Shown: one piece after another, positions 8,793-17,847 of the stretch
Position numbering within the stretch: position 1 is the first letter of the stretch
Layout of the letters: each line of letters starts with the position of its first letter
NCBI GenBank assembly: GCA_026710945.1
Contig: JAPOQA010000027.1
Location: 1 to 64,000 of the forward strand
From: Chloroflexota bacterium
GTDB lineage: Bacteria > Chloroflexota > UBA11872 > VXOZ01
Direction: 5' to 3'
Length of the DNA stretch: 64,000 bases
Notes under the pieces: generated by a model
The model's input: the letters and a program-made list of their open reading frames with translations, nothing else
Told to the model about the DNA's origin: nothing
Database searches by the model: none
Position numbers and translations under genes: made by a program

Positions 8793-9635
8793 CTATGTGT
8801 CGCTGCCTAGCTCCATGGCGTCGATGAGCCGCGTGGCGCCGATGCGGACGGCGAGTGAGGCGAGCGCCGAGCGCTCGATGGTGGTCAGTTCTTCCAGATC
8901 TTCGTCGTCGGCGATGCTGACGTAGTCCGCGTTTATAAGAGGCTCTTGTGCCAGCACGGCTTGCATGGCGGCGCGCAAGGTGTCAGCGTTGCGCTCACCG
9001 GCGGCGTACCGCTGCTGCGCTGCTTGGAGCGCCTGATACAGAACTCTCGCAGCGTGGCGCTCGTCCGGTTTGAGGTAGACGTGACGGCTTGAGAGGGCGA
9101 GGCCGTCCGGTTCTCGCACGGTTTCCACCGGTACGATGGTGGTGGGGATGTCGAGATCGCGCACCATGCGGCGGATGACGCGGAGTTGTTGGGCGTCTTT
9201 GCGGCCCAAGTAAGCGCGGTGGGGCTGCGTGATGTTGAGCAGCTTGCAGACAACCGTGGTGACGCCCCGGAAGTGGCCGGGCCGCGCTGTCCCCTCCAAG
9301 CGATCAGTGAGGTTTTCGACCTCAACGAATGAACTGAAGTCGCCCGCGTACATCGTCCCCGCTTCCGGCGCGAATACGACGTCTACGCCCCATGATTCGA
9401 ACATGGCAAGGTCGCGCGACAGGTCGCGGGGGTAGGTAGCAAAGTCCTCATTCGAGCCAAATTGCAGAGAGTTTACGAATAGCGTCGCCCAGCAGTGGTC
9501 GTTTTGGGTCCGGGCGGCGTGCACCAACGCCATGTGGCCGGCGTGCAAATACCCCATGGTAGGTACAAGTCCGACGCTGCCTAGCGCTTCCTGGCGGGCG
9601 GCGCGTACTGCTGGGATCGTGCGCAGAATCTGCAT
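8793..9635 (-). CDS. panC: Pantothenate synthetase
   Basis: PanC joins pantoate and beta-alanine with ATP. The nucleotidyltransferase signature is visible as P-T-M-G-Y-L-H-A-G-H (about 25-34), followed by F-V-N-S-L-Q-F-G and Y-P-R-D. The catalytic loop R-E-P-D-G-L-A-L-S-S-R-H (about 183-194) is present. The product has 280 residues. A longer frame to 9737 exists, but its extra N-terminus is translated from an intergenic repeat (the typical V-R-P-E-P-V-E-G readthrough), so the ATG at 9635 is chosen. It lies downstream of panB with about 230 bases of repeat DNA between, so co-transcription is likely but not tight. Confidence 0.95.
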   Translation of the reverse strand: MQILRTIPAVRAARQEALGSVGLVPTMGYLHAGHMALVHAARTQNDHCWATLFVNSLQFGSNEDFATYPRDLSRDLAMFESWGVDVVFAPEAGTMYAGDFSSFVEVENLTDRLEGTARPGHFRGVTTVVCKLLNITQPHRAYLGRKDAQQLRVIRRMVRDLDIPTTIVPVETVREPDGLALSSRHVYLKPDERHAARVLYQALQAAQQRYAAGERNADTLRAAMQAVLAQEPLINADYVSIADDEDLEELTTIERSALASLAVRIGATRLIDAMELGSDT

Positions 9636-9681
9636 GTGAGCGTGCTTCGTGGTTTTGGGGCGGCTGGGAGCGCCTTTGGTC

Positions 9682-9838
9682 TCGTGCGCAGAGTGCGTAA
9701 CTCGCCCTTCGACAGGCTCAGGGCGAACGGGACTCAACGATTTCGTGCGCGGAGCGCGTAACTCGCCCTTCGACAGGCTCAGAGCCTGCCCCGTACTCGA
9801 TACAGCGTATCGACACGATACGGGGGTGAACGGGTTTC
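9682..9838. repeat. Repeat cluster between panB and panC
   Basis: Two direct copies, about 61 bases apart, share TCGTGCGC, TAACTCGCCC and TTCGACAGGCTCAG. The second runs into a palindrome with arms of the type CCCCGTA and ATACGGGG around GATACAGCGTATCGAC. Related copies of the palindrome lie near 12390-12430 and 46430-46470. Confidence 0.7.
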
Positions 9839-9866
9839 TACTCTTGCGCGCAGAGGGGACACCCCA

Positions 9867-10739
9867 TTAGTCTTCGTCAGAGGCTGTTACCAGTGTCTCT
9901 TTGCGTAAGGCTCGCGCGACTTCAGTGGGCAGCATAAAACTGTGTTCACGCGTGGGAAACGTCCCGCTTTCAACGTCTTGCACGTAGCGGCTCACCGCTG
10001 CGCGCATTTCGTCTCCCAATTTCGCGTATGCCTTGGCATGCCGCGGGTGCACGGCGTGTGGATTCAGCCCGAGGAGGTCGTGCAAGACCTGTATTTGACC
10101 GTCGCAGTGGACGCCCGCGCCGATGCCGATCGTGGGGATGGAAATAGACTCCGTAATCTTCTGCGCTAGCGTCGCTGGAATGCTCTCGAGAACAAGAGCA
10201 AAGGCGCCCGCGCGTTCAAGGGCAAGTGCATCGCTCTGGAGTTCCTCCGCCTCAGCCAGCGTGCGCCCTTGCGCCCGATAGCCGCCGAGCTGATGGACAG
10301 ACTGCGGCGTAAGACCCAGGTGTCCCATCACCGGAATGCCGGCATCTACCAAATGCGCCGTTACGGTGACGGTTTGCTTGCCGCCTTCCAGCTTTACGCC
10401 CTGTGCGCCGCCCTCCTGGATCAATTGCCCGGCATTGAGCAACGCTCGCTCGTTGGACACCTGGTAGGACAGGAAGGGCATATCGGCGATCACAATGGCG
10501 CGGCGCGTACCGCGCACCACGGCCTGGGTGTGGCGCAGAATATCGTCCACGGTAACCGGCAGAGTATTCTCATAGCCCAACACCGTGTTGCCCAAACTGT
10601 CACCCACAAGAATTGCGGGCACACCGGCAGCTTCGACAAAGTGCGCCATCGGGGCGTCGTATGCCGTCAGCATCACGATTTTGCGCCCTTCCGCCTTCAT
10701 CTGTCTAAGGTCGGCGGTGGTAACACGCTGGGTACTCAT
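9867..10739 (-). CDS. panB: 3-methyl-2-oxobutanoate hydroxymethyltransferase
   Basis: PanB transfers a hydroxymethyl group from methylene-tetrahydrofolate to alpha-ketoisovalerate to give ketopantoate. The family signatures V-G-D-S-L-G-N-T-V-L-G-Y (about 46-57) and D-M-P-F-L-S-Y (about 86-92) are present, as are K-L-E-G-G and G-H-L-G-L-T-P-Q-S in the middle. T-I-G-I-G-A-G-V-H-C-D-G-Q follows. At 290 residues it is full length. Its ATG overlaps the stop of the upstream DUF2520 gene by four bases, implying coupled translation. Confidence 0.96.
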   Translation of the reverse strand: MSTQRVTTADLRQMKAEGRKIVMLTAYDAPMAHFVEAAGVPAILVGDSLGNTVLGYENTLPVTVDDILRHTQAVVRGTRRAIVIADMPFLSYQVSNERALLNAGQLIQEGGAQGVKLEGGKQTVTVTAHLVDAGIPVMGHLGLTPQSVHQLGGYRAQGRTLAEAEELQSDALALERAGAFALVLESIPATLAQKITESISIPTIGIGAGVHCDGQIQVLHDLLGLNPHAVHPRHAKAYAKLGDEMRAAVSRYVQDVESGTFPTREHSFMLPTEVARALRKETLVTASDED

Positions 10740-11611
10740 GGTGTTCCTCGGTTCTTGAGCATCGCGCTGAGATGTGACTGTAACTCTCGTGCGACAGCAT
10801 CTTTGCCAGCGGTTGATGCGAGATTATTGTATATCATCGCGAGTGCCATTGCAGCGTAGGTGAACGAATGTTGCGGTGCAGTGGCGGCTATGGCTTCAAG
10901 GTTCTTCTCTACAGTCGCCCAATCCCCACGTGCCACGGGGCCTGTGAGCGCCTCCGCAGGGCCGAGGCGGCGGAGGTTATGCACGGTGCCTTGCAGCAAC
11001 GGCGTCAAAGCCTGGAGGGCTTCCGCCTCGGGCTTACCCATCGCCTGCCAAAGCGCGACACCGGCATGAGTCAGGGCTACCGAGTAATTTGAAACCAGCA
11101 CCGCAGCGGCGTGATAGGCGGGCCGCGCATCAGGAGGCACGTAGCCCCACGTGCACGCAAGGTCGGCAGCTATGGCCGCCAGCCGCCCGAGAAGCGGCTC
11201 TTCCGCCTCAATAGCCACGTATGAGCCGGGCAGGTTTGTGAAGGCCGCTTGGGCGTCCGGGAGCGTCTGCAGGGGATGGAACGCGCCGGGCATGGCGCCG
11301 TTGCGTGCGACTGCGCCGAGAGCGGAAGCCGGTAACGCGCCGCTGCAATGGACCACGCCTTGTCCCTCCCGCCAGTCTGCGGCGCAGGCAACTTCGCCAA
11401 TGGCGTCGTCAGGGGTGGTGATGAAAACTAATTCACAGGAGTCCGCAACACCTTGTGCGGTGGTCGACTCACATGCCGGCAGGGCAGCGGCGAGCAGTTC
11501 GGCATGAACAGGGGTCTTGCCGGCTACGGCGCGAACGGCGTAGCCTCGTTCGGCAAGAAGTCGTGCTAGCCCTGTACCTACGCGTCCGGGCCCGATCACG
11601 CCAATGTTCAT
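10736..11611 (-). CDS. Rossmann-fold DUF2520 protein, candidate ketopantoate reductase
   Basis: The ATG at 11611 opens directly on a dinucleotide-binding motif G-V-I-G-P-G-R-V-G-T-G-L (about 4-15). T-T-P-D-D-A-I follows at about 72-78 and H-C-S-G-A-L-P at about 95-101. The C-terminal half is a helical DUF2520 domain (A-Y-H-A-A-A-V-L-V-S-N-Y). The fold is shared with 6-phosphogluconate-dehydrogenase-like enzymes and ketopantoate reductase. It overlaps panB by four bases and no panE is seen nearby. The NADPH-dependent reduction of ketopantoate is therefore the natural guess, from context only. An upstream in-frame extension to 11713 looks spurious. Confidence 0.85.
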   Translation of the reverse strand: MNIGVIGPGRVGTGLARLLAERGYAVRAVAGKTPVHAELLAAALPACESTTAQGVADSCELVFITTPDDAIGEVACAADWREGQGVVHCSGALPASALGAVARNGAMPGAFHPLQTLPDAQAAFTNLPGSYVAIEAEEPLLGRLAAIAADLACTWGYVPPDARPAYHAAAVLVSNYSVALTHAGVALWQAMGKPEAEALQALTPLLQGTVHNLRRLGPAEALTGPVARGDWATVEKNLEAIAATAPQHSFTYAAMALAMIYNNLASTAGKDAVARELQSHLSAMLKNRGTP

Positions 11612-11709
11612 CGCTGTCAACCTTGGGAAGCGATGCGCTGCATCAAATGGGGAAAGTCTAACGCCATCGCCGAATTCATACCTGGTACGTGGAGGACTGC
11701 TCCCGGCGG

Positions 11710-12240
11710 TCACCGGATCATGGCATCGATGCGGTCGCCGATGACTTCCAGCGTTTGTATGGGAAAGGTGCCCGTTTCCACGATGTTCTTGAGATCAGCC
11801 AGGAGGGTCTTGACTTCCTCGATCTGCTCAATCTGACCGAGAGAGCCCAATTTGGCAGCGGCGTTGAGCGATCGCTCCACTTCGGCCAGTTCGCGCACTG
11901 CGAGCCCGCTCTGGCGCTCCCGCAGATGCACGCGCGCGCGGCTGATGCGTACCGACGCCCGCAACAAGTGATTCTGGAATTGCAGCACATTCACTTCTTG
12001 ACTCAGAGTCTCCGCGTGTTGCTCAACGTCCGAGACGCGGGTATCCATCGCGCTGGTGATTTGCGCTGCGCTTTGCGACTGATCGGCAGCGGTCTGAATC
12101 GTGGGACGGTCGCGCCAAAGGAGAATGCCGAGCGCCAGGGCCGCTACGCCTGCGGCAACGCCGATCAAGGCGAGCGCTAGTGTGATTACTCTGATCCAGC
12201 TTCCGAGCCGGGCTGCCAAAGATGTTTTCGCATTTGCCAT
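11710..12240 (-). CDS. Single-pass membrane protein with coiled coil, unknown function
   Basis: The product has one membrane helix at about residues 18-42 (A-L-A-L-I-G-V-A-A-G-V-A-A-L-A-L-G-I). A long helical region follows, with a heptad-like pattern (V-S-D-V-E-Q-H-A-E-T-L) and many charged residues. No known domain is recognised. It lies about 100 bases upstream of the DUF2520-panB-panC genes on the same strand and could be their first gene. An AGGAG lies 12 bases before the ATG. Confidence 0.6.
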   Translation of the reverse strand: MANAKTSLAARLGSWIRVITLALALIGVAAGVAALALGILLWRDRPTIQTAADQSQSAAQITSAMDTRVSDVEQHAETLSQEVNVLQFQNHLLRASVRISRARVHLRERQSGLAVRELAEVERSLNAAAKLGSLGQIEQIEEVKTLLADLKNIVETGTFPIQTLEVIGDRIDAMIR

Positions 12241-12587
12241 GCTGTGGTTCTGCTCCTAAGAGGGAGAATCGGAATGTGGCGACACCTACCCTTTAAGCAT
12301 ACCAAAGTGCGGCTCGCGCAAGTGTGAAGCGGAGGGACAGCGCGGGCTAGAAGCGACTGCCGGATGCTCCGTCACTCCGGCGTAGAGTCTGCCCCGTGCT
12401 CGAAACAGCGTATCGCACGATACTGGGGCGAACGGATCTGCCGCGCCTGCTCCCATTCCATCCCCCATTCTCAAGATAGGAGGACGAACGGCATGCGCTA
12501 AGAGCTAATGCGACAACATTGGGGACAAGCCCCCGCGTGCGACACCGCTCGCTGCATACGCCATTGACGGACTCGCTGAGACCGGCC
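12241..12587. repeat. Intergenic repeats
   Basis: There is no convincing gene. A copy of the CCCCGT/GATAC palindrome family lies near 12390-12435, next to a GGGGCGAACGG stretch. A decayed REP copy is at 12521-12543: the hairpin is recognisable but the GTAG is changed. Confidence 0.6.
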
Positions 12588-13070
12588 TTACTCGTCCTTC
12601 GGCTCCAAGGGCATGGCGTAGAAGATCTGCCGTGCGACTTCCTCGAAGCCCAGGTCAGGGTAGAGATGACGTCCGATGGGATTCTGGTCCAGGGTCTCGA
12701 TCCGAGCGAGCGTGAGCTTCTGGGCACGGAAGTACTGGATGCAGTGCTCCAGCATTTTACGGCCGATCCCCTTGCCGCGAAACTGCTCGTCTACTGCCAT
12801 ATCAGGAATCTGCCCGGCGCTGTTTCTGCGATTGATGCGCGTCGTGGCAAAGGCTATCACTTCACCGTCGTGTTCGGCCACAAAGCAGTCTTCGGGGTGA
12901 CCAGTGAGATCCACGGCTACCATGGGCCATTTGCGTTCGCCCCATGGGAGCGGCAAGAGGCCGGGCCAGGACTTCTCGATGTTGTGCTCGATGCTCACGC
13001 CGGAAAAGGCGGCGATGGTGAGTTCCTTTACGCGCGCTTCGTCTTCCGGACGATACGTTCGTATGCTCAT
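12588..13070 (-). CDS. GNAT-family N-acetyltransferase
   Basis: This is a single acetyltransferase domain of about 160 residues. It has the acetyl-CoA loop V-D-E-Q-F-R-G-K-G-I-G-R-K-M-L (about 92-106) and a late N-P-I-G-R-H-L-Y-P-D-L-G-F-E segment, as in many GNATs. The substrate is unknown. M-S-I-R-T-Y-R-P fits the usual family start. A second ATG ten codons upstream (13100) is possible, and neither has a strong ribosome site. It stands alone between repeat-rich regions. Confidence 0.85.
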   Translation of the reverse strand: MSIRTYRPEDEARVKELTIAAFSGVSIEHNIEKSWPGLLPLPWGERKWPMVAVDLTGHPEDCFVAEHDGEVIAFATTRINRRNSAGQIPDMAVDEQFRGKGIGRKMLEHCIQYFRAQKLTLARIETLDQNPIGRHLYPDLGFEEVARQIFYAMPLEPKDE

Positions 13071-13632
13071 TTCATCTAGGAATTTCTCGTCAACTGGCAT
13101 TATTCACCGTCCAGATGTACTTGTCTTGCAACGGAATCTTGATTTTCATGAGTTGGAGCAGCGGTCGGGAGAGTTGTCCGATTGTCTCTCTTTCTGGCGT
13201 CGCAATTGACTTATAACATAGCGAGAGGAAAAGTGCATTTGAAGTGCCGTGCGTACCAACCCGCCAGGCGGGGGACAAGCCCCCGCGCTACTGAAGAACG
13301 CGTCAACCCTCAAGTCCGCATTGCCACAATCCGTCATTCCCGTGAAAACGGGAATCTATCTGCTCGGCCTGCCTTCATTCATACAGTCTCTGCAAGGTGG
13401 CCATACCATGCTACGGCAACGATACAGACTGGAGGTGCACCCTGACAAGGAACCACAGGGCAAAACGGCTTAGCTGTCTGCGAGGTTAGACCTCTCTCCC
13501 CGACTCTCGTCATGGTAGTTTCTTTACGGCGCGCATCTCCGTGAATTCGCATCTTCATCGAATCACAGCCAAGAGTGTGGGACTGCGAATCATTGTGCGC
13601 GACACCCATCAAGGGAAGCGCAGACCTCCCTG
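13071..13632. repeat. Intergenic region with REP and inverted CATTCCCG repeat
   Basis: There is no supported gene. A REP copy in the minus orientation lies at 13268-13291. A small hairpin repeat near 13332-13360 reads GTCATTCCCGTG, then AAAACGGGAATC. The rest shows nothing recognisable. Confidence 0.6.
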
Positions 13633-14376
13633 TCAGACGCCTCGGCCGCCGTCGATGACGAGTGTTTGGCCGGTTACCCACTCGGCGTTGCAGATGAGGT
13701 AGTGCGTTGCGCTGGCGATGTCCTCCGGCGTGCCCAGGCGCTGCGTAATGGTGGACTGGCGAATCTCCTCATTGCGTTCGGGGTGACCTTCCGTCCAGCG
13801 CGTATAGATAAGACCGGGCGCTACGCTATTCACAAGAATCTCCGGGCCGAGGGCGGCGGCCATCGACTTGGTAAGAGCAATCATTGCGGCTTTGGATGCG
13901 GCATACGGCACGGAACTGCCGCCACCGGTAATGCCGGCTACTGAGGAGATGTTGACAATGCGGCCGCTGCCCTGCGCCTTCATGATGGGCGCGACCGCGC
14001 GAATGCCGTAGAACGCGCCTTTCACGTTGACGGCAAAGATGCGGTCCCAGAGTTCGTCCGTCAGCTTGTCGAGTTCAGTATGTTTGATGAACTGCGTATA
14101 CCCGGCGTTGTTCACGAGTGCGTCCACGCTTCCAAAAGAATCATTGGCGAACGCCACCATCTCTTTGACCTTGTCTTCGTCGGCCACGTCGGCCTTGAAG
14201 GTTACGCTCCGGCCGCCTGCCGCGGTAGCGTCGCGGGCAGTCTGTTCGGCCTCTTTCTCCGACCTCGAGTAATTTACTACGACACTCGCCCCTTCGCGCG
14301 CGAGCGATAGGCAGACGGCACGGCCGATGCCGGTTGCGCCGCCGGTAACAATAGCGCTTTTTCCCTCTAATTGCAT
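13633..14376 (-). CDS. Short-chain dehydrogenase/reductase (SDR)
   Basis: This is a classical SDR of 247 residues. It has the cofactor motif T-G-G-A-T-G-I-G-R-A (about 11-20), N-N-A-G (about 89-92), and catalytic Ser, Tyr and Lys in I-S-S-V-A-G and Y-A-A-S-K-A. It ends with the usual W-V-T-G-Q-T-L-V-I-D-G-G. It resembles FabG and glucose-1-dehydrogenase-type enzymes, but the substrate cannot be read from sequence. AGGAGA lies eight bases before the ATG at 14376; the longer frame to 14469 lacks family sequence. It follows the small membrane protein at 14390 by 13 bases, probably in one transcript. Confidence 0.93.
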   Translation of the reverse strand: MQLEGKSAIVTGGATGIGRAVCLSLAREGASVVVNYSRSEKEAEQTARDATAAGGRSVTFKADVADEDKVKEMVAFANDSFGSVDALVNNAGYTQFIKHTELDKLTDELWDRIFAVNVKGAFYGIRAVAPIMKAQGSGRIVNISSVAGITGGGSSVPYAASKAAMIALTKSMAAALGPEILVNSVAPGLIYTRWTEGHPERNEEIRQSTITQRLGTPEDIASATHYLICNAEWVTGQTLVIDGGRGV

Positions 14377-14389
14377 AGACACATTCTCC

Positions 14390-14767
14390 TTAGCGAATGA
14401 TGAACCAGAGTCCGGCCAAAAGCAGCAACCCGATCCAGCAGGTTGCCACCATGAGCATGCGGGCGGCAAAGGAACTGTCCTTCACGAGGAATGCAATCAC
14501 CGCACCGTTGAAGATCGTCAGTAACGTCACACCGAGCGGCAAACGATAGAGATAGACCTTGTTGGCCACCAGATCGGCTTGTCCCTGCGCGTTGAAGAGA
14601 ATGGGCAGCCGTTCCGGGAGCTCCGGGAAGATGGTCAAAATGGCCCCGAGCAAGGCGAGGTTGATCAGCACGGCAAGGACTAGCAGAAAGTAGAACGCCT
14701 TGTCCTTCCAAAACCGGTAGGTAGGGGCAAGCTCAGTCTCTAGGTTGCCGTGTGTCTGCTCTGCCAT
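14390..14767 (-). CDS. Three-helix membrane protein, DUF1648-like
   Basis: The product has 125 residues with hydrophobic segments at about 24-44, 73-92 and 99-120. Between the first two, P-E-L-P-E-R-L-P-I-L-F-N-A-Q-G-Q-A-D matches the P-x-x-x-P-x-H-F-N-x-x-G-x-x-D pattern of DUF1648 proteins, which can accompany signal-transduction or SdpI-like immunity proteins. The function is unknown. The ATG at 14767 follows a textbook AGGAGGCAGG. It is probably co-transcribed with the SDR downstream. Confidence 0.7.
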   Translation of the reverse strand: MAEQTHGNLETELAPTYRFWKDKAFYFLLVLAVLINLALLGAILTIFPELPERLPILFNAQGQADLVANKVYLYRLPLGVTLLTIFNGAVIAFLVKDSSFAARMLMVATCWIGLLLLAGLWFIIR

Positions 14768-14921
14768 CCTGCCTCCTCGGCGGCGTCTCCCGAGACGCGT
14801 GTGCCACTCTGTTTCAGCGTGCAATCCGATGTGCGGCGGGATGGGTAAATACGGAGGGATTGGGCTTGTGGTGAGGCTGGGCGCTTAACTACCGTAGGGA
14901 GCTAGCGGACTTCACCTTTTC

Positions 14922-15887
14922 CTACCCTACGCTGGCGCCAACAGGATAGACGGCAGCGCACCAGTCGCTGTATTTCGGACTGCGGTTGCGCACCGCTTCA
15001 AAGAAGACCTCTTGGAGGCGGGCTGCTACCGGGCCGATCTCGCCGTTGCCAATTGTCCTGCCGTCCACCTCGCCAATGGCCGAAATCTGCGCGGCCGTGC
15101 CGGTAAAGAAGAGTTCATCGGCAATGTAGAGCTCGGTGCGTGCGATGCGCCGTTCCACCACTTCTATGCCGAGTTCTTCCCGCGCCAGGGTCATTACCGC
15201 GTGGCGGGTGATGCCTTCCAGGATGTTTGAATCCGGTCCGGTGGTAATGAGCTTGCCGTCGCGCAGCATGAAGATATTTTCGCCGGGGCCCTCCGAAACC
15301 GAGCCGTCGCCGTTCAACATGATGGCTTCGTCGAAGCCCAATTCCTTGGCTTGAGAGGTAGCGAGGGCGGAATTGATGTAGAGACCCGTCACCTTGGCGC
15401 GGGGCGGAATCACGTTGTCGTCGATGCGCCGCCACGGTGAGATGGTGACGCGGATCGGCTTGTCCAAGTCTAAGTATGCCCCAAAAGGCACGGTAAACAT
15501 GAAGAAGTCGTCGGGGACGTGCTCCAACTCGCCGTCAGGAGCCGTGCGCACCAGCGAAAGTCCCACTTGCTCGGCGCTCTTGTAAACGAGCGGACGCACG
15601 TACACGTCTTCTCTGTAGCCGGACTTTGCCACGAGGTCGCACGCAAGCTGCGTGAGCTCTTCCGGGCTGAGACGCACCTTCATGCGCAAGATGTGCGCCG
15701 AACGATGCAGGCGTTCGAAGTGCTCACGCGCGCGAAAGAGATAGACTTGCTCGTCTTCCGGCACCCAATAGCCCCGAATGCCCTCAAAGCAGCCGGTGCC
15801 GTAGTTGAGCGCGTGAGTCATGATGCCTACTTTGGCGTCACCAAGCGGCACCACATTACCTTCAAAATACGCGAACGGTTCTCCCAC
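14922..15887 (-). CDS. ilvE: Branched-chain amino acid aminotransferase
   Basis: IlvE is a PLP-dependent fold-type IV transaminase for the last step of leucine, isoleucine and valine synthesis. At 321 residues, family motifs include H-A-L-N-Y-G-T-G-C-F-E-G-I-R-G-Y (about 25-40), Y-V-R-P-L (about 96-100) and P-R-A-K-V-T-G (about 162-168) with the PLP lysine. S-E-G-P-G-E-N-I-F follows at about 196-204. The start is GTG at 15887 with AGGAGG six bases upstream. It complements leuCD at 3.5-5.8 kb. Confidence 0.94.
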   Translation of the reverse strand: MGEPFAYFEGNVVPLGDAKVGIMTHALNYGTGCFEGIRGYWVPEDEQVYLFRAREHFERLHRSAHILRMKVRLSPEELTQLACDLVAKSGYREDVYVRPLVYKSAEQVGLSLVRTAPDGELEHVPDDFFMFTVPFGAYLDLDKPIRVTISPWRRIDDNVIPPRAKVTGLYINSALATSQAKELGFDEAIMLNGDGSVSEGPGENIFMLRDGKLITTGPDSNILEGITRHAVMTLAREELGIEVVERRIARTELYIADELFFTGTAAQISAIGEVDGRTIGNGEIGPVAARLQEVFFEAVRNRSPKYSDWCAAVYPVGASVG

Positions 15888-15970
15888 GACCGACCTCCTA
15901 ACTGGCCCTTGAGCGCAAATGCTTACGCTTTATCATGCCCCATTTATGAGGGCCGTGCAAACTCTGTGTC

Positions 15971-16004
15971 CCACTTGCCAGCGGTGGCGCCTCTTGGCAA
16001 GTGG
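15971..16004 (-). terminator. Hairpin downstream of the ABC exporter genes
   Basis: CCACTTGCCA and TGGCAAGTGG are perfect 10-base arms around a 14-base loop, between the ABC gene stop and the ilvE start. No T run follows, so it may protect RNA ends rather than terminate. Confidence 0.4.
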
Positions 16005-16041
16005 TGCGTCCTCTGGGGCGGACGAGACACGCATATGCGTG

Positions 16042-17847
16042 CTAACGGTAAGCAGCAGCTTGGAGCCGGTAAAGCTCGGCATACTCGCCACCAGATGACA
16101 ACAGCGCGTCATGTGTGCCCTGCTCGACCAAGCGGCCCTCCCGCAGCACCAGGATCCGGTCCGCAATCTGGCATGACGCCGAACGATGGGATATGAGAAC
16201 AGCGGTGCGCTCTTGCGCCAGGTCGGCAAAATGGGCATAGACCGCCGCTTCCGCCTTGGCGTCGAGGGCCGAAGTGGGTTCGTCCAAAATGAGAATTTCG
16301 GCCGGCCGGAAGTAGGCCCGGGCTATCGCGAGCTTCTGCCACTGCCCCACCGATAGCTCCGCGCCGGCGTGAAACTCCTTGCCCAACGGTGTGTCAAGTC
16401 CTTCCGGCAGTGCTGCCGCCACCTCTTGCGCGCCGCTGCGTGCGAGCACTGATTCTAGATGCTCTCTGTCATCGGCTCCATCCAGCCAGCCGAAGGTGAT
16501 GTTCTCCTGCACAGAAGTCTGGTAGCGGAGGAAATCCTGAAAAACAGTCCCGAACTTCTTGTACCAATCAGCAAGTGCAATATTAGTAAGGTCAACTCCA
16601 TCTACGAGTATACGGCCCGACGTCGGACTATACAGGCCCATCAGGAGCTTGACGAGCGTGGTCTTGCCCGCGCCGTTTTCGCCCACGAGCGCGATCCGCT
16701 CGCCGGGCCGGAGCGAGAGATTGAGGCCGGAAAGGGCAGGTCGTTCCGCCCCCGGATAGGTGAAGGAGACGTTGTCCAATTCGATGGGTGCGGTCAGCGG
16801 CTGACGCAGCCTGCGGCCTGCTTTCAAGTCAATACATGGGCTGTCTATCAGCGTGAAGAAATCTTGCAGATAGCGGAGATCGTTATACACCAGGGACACG
16901 CCCCAGATCAGATCCGAGTAAGTCATTTGGAAGCTCTCAATCGCCGCAAAAAGTGCGACCGCCGTACCGACACTGATGTGACCGTTGACCAATAGGCCCA
17001 CACTCAATCCCAGCGCCAAGACATGTACCACGCCATTCAGCCCGTCGGATACCACGGTGCGTCTCTCCTCGCGGGCCGCAAGTTGTAGCCGCTCTTGGTT
17101 AAGAGCTTGGCGGAGTTCCCCAGCCTGATTGAGCAACCACCGCCCTAAACTAAATAGCCGCACCTCGGCGGCTGCCTCCCGACCGGTCATTAGTCCCGTA
17201 TAGACCGCGAGGCGGCGTTCTCGTGGAGTCTGTGCGCGCTGCATGAGGTACTTTTGGCGGAGCAGGCGCTCGCGCAGCAGCACGCCTGGCGTCGTTCCGA
17301 TTGCCAGCAACACCGGCAGTCCCCAGTGGAATTGCCCGAGGTACACGAGCAGGGACGTCAGCGTTACCACTTGTGAAAGACTCTCCCAAGAGAAGTGCAT
17401 GGTCGAACCCAGACGTTCGACCGTTCTGCGCCGCACTCGGTGCAAGAGGTCGTAATGCTCGTCGTGTTCGAACCACTCCAGCGGCATGGCCTGCGCCTGT
17501 TGGATGCAGCGCTCGTCAATAGAGGCAGCCAACACCTCCTGGTGGTATAGGGCCAGCGTATCCCTGCCGTAAAGCACGGCAGCGTGCGCGAGGGCAAGCA
17601 AGGCGAGGGCGAGCCCCCAGTAGAGAGCGGTACTAACCGGCGCGTTGCCTTCTAATACTTGCTGGGCCGTCTCTACGAGCCGGCGCAAGACATGCACGTC
17701 TGCCACGATAAACAGCCCCATGCCGGCGCTTATGACGGTCAGAAGCGCTGCGCCTCTGGCATCGGCGGCCAGTACCAAGCCAAGCGTACGCGGTAGGTAC
17801 GTGAGGCGCTGCCAGGGGCGAGCACTGGTGTTCTGTGAATCGCTCAT
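16042..17847 (-). CDS. ABC exporter half-transporter (permease fused to ATPase), second subunit
   Basis: The 601-residue protein has six predicted helices in the first 330 residues, then an ATPase domain. Walker A G-E-N-G-A-G-K-T-T lies near 388. The signature L-S-V-G-Q-W-Q-K-L lies near 500, and Walker B I-L-I-L-D-E-P-T-S-A-L-D near 520, all intact. The L-S-x-G-Q-W-Q signature is common among peptide and lantibiotic-type exporters. Its ATG overlaps the stop of the preceding ABC gene by one base, so the two are coupled and most likely form a heterodimer. The substrate is unknown and no peptide precursor was found nearby. Confidence 0.92.
   Translation of the reverse strand: MSDSQNTSARPWQRLTYLPRTLGLVLAADARGAALLTVISAGMGLFIVADVHVLRRLVETAQQVLEGNAPVSTALYWGLALALLALAHAAVLYGRDTLALYHQEVLAASIDERCIQQAQAMPLEWFEHDEHYDLLHRVRRRTVERLGSTMHFSWESLSQVVTLTSLLVYLGQFHWGLPVLLAIGTTPGVLLRERLLRQKYLMQRAQTPRERRLAVYTGLMTGREAAAEVRLFSLGRWLLNQAGELRQALNQERLQLAAREERRTVVSDGLNGVVHVLALGLSVGLLVNGHISVGTAVALFAAIESFQMTYSDLIWGVSLVYNDLRYLQDFFTLIDSPCIDLKAGRRLRQPLTAPIELDNVSFTYPGAERPALSGLNLSLRPGERIALVGENGAGKTTLVKLLMGLYSPTSGRILVDGVDLTNIALADWYKKFGTVFQDFLRYQTSVQENITFGWLDGADDREHLESVLARSGAQEVAAALPEGLDTPLGKEFHAGAELSVGQWQKLAIARAYFRPAEILILDEPTSALDAKAEAAVYAHFADLAQERTAVLISHRSASCQIADRILVLREGRLVEQGTHDALLSSGGEYAELYRLQAAAYR

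Noticed and set aside
9636-9737. N-terminal extension of panC
   Set aside because: It is translated from an intergenic repeat (V-R-P-E-P-V-E-G type); panC homologs start at 9635.
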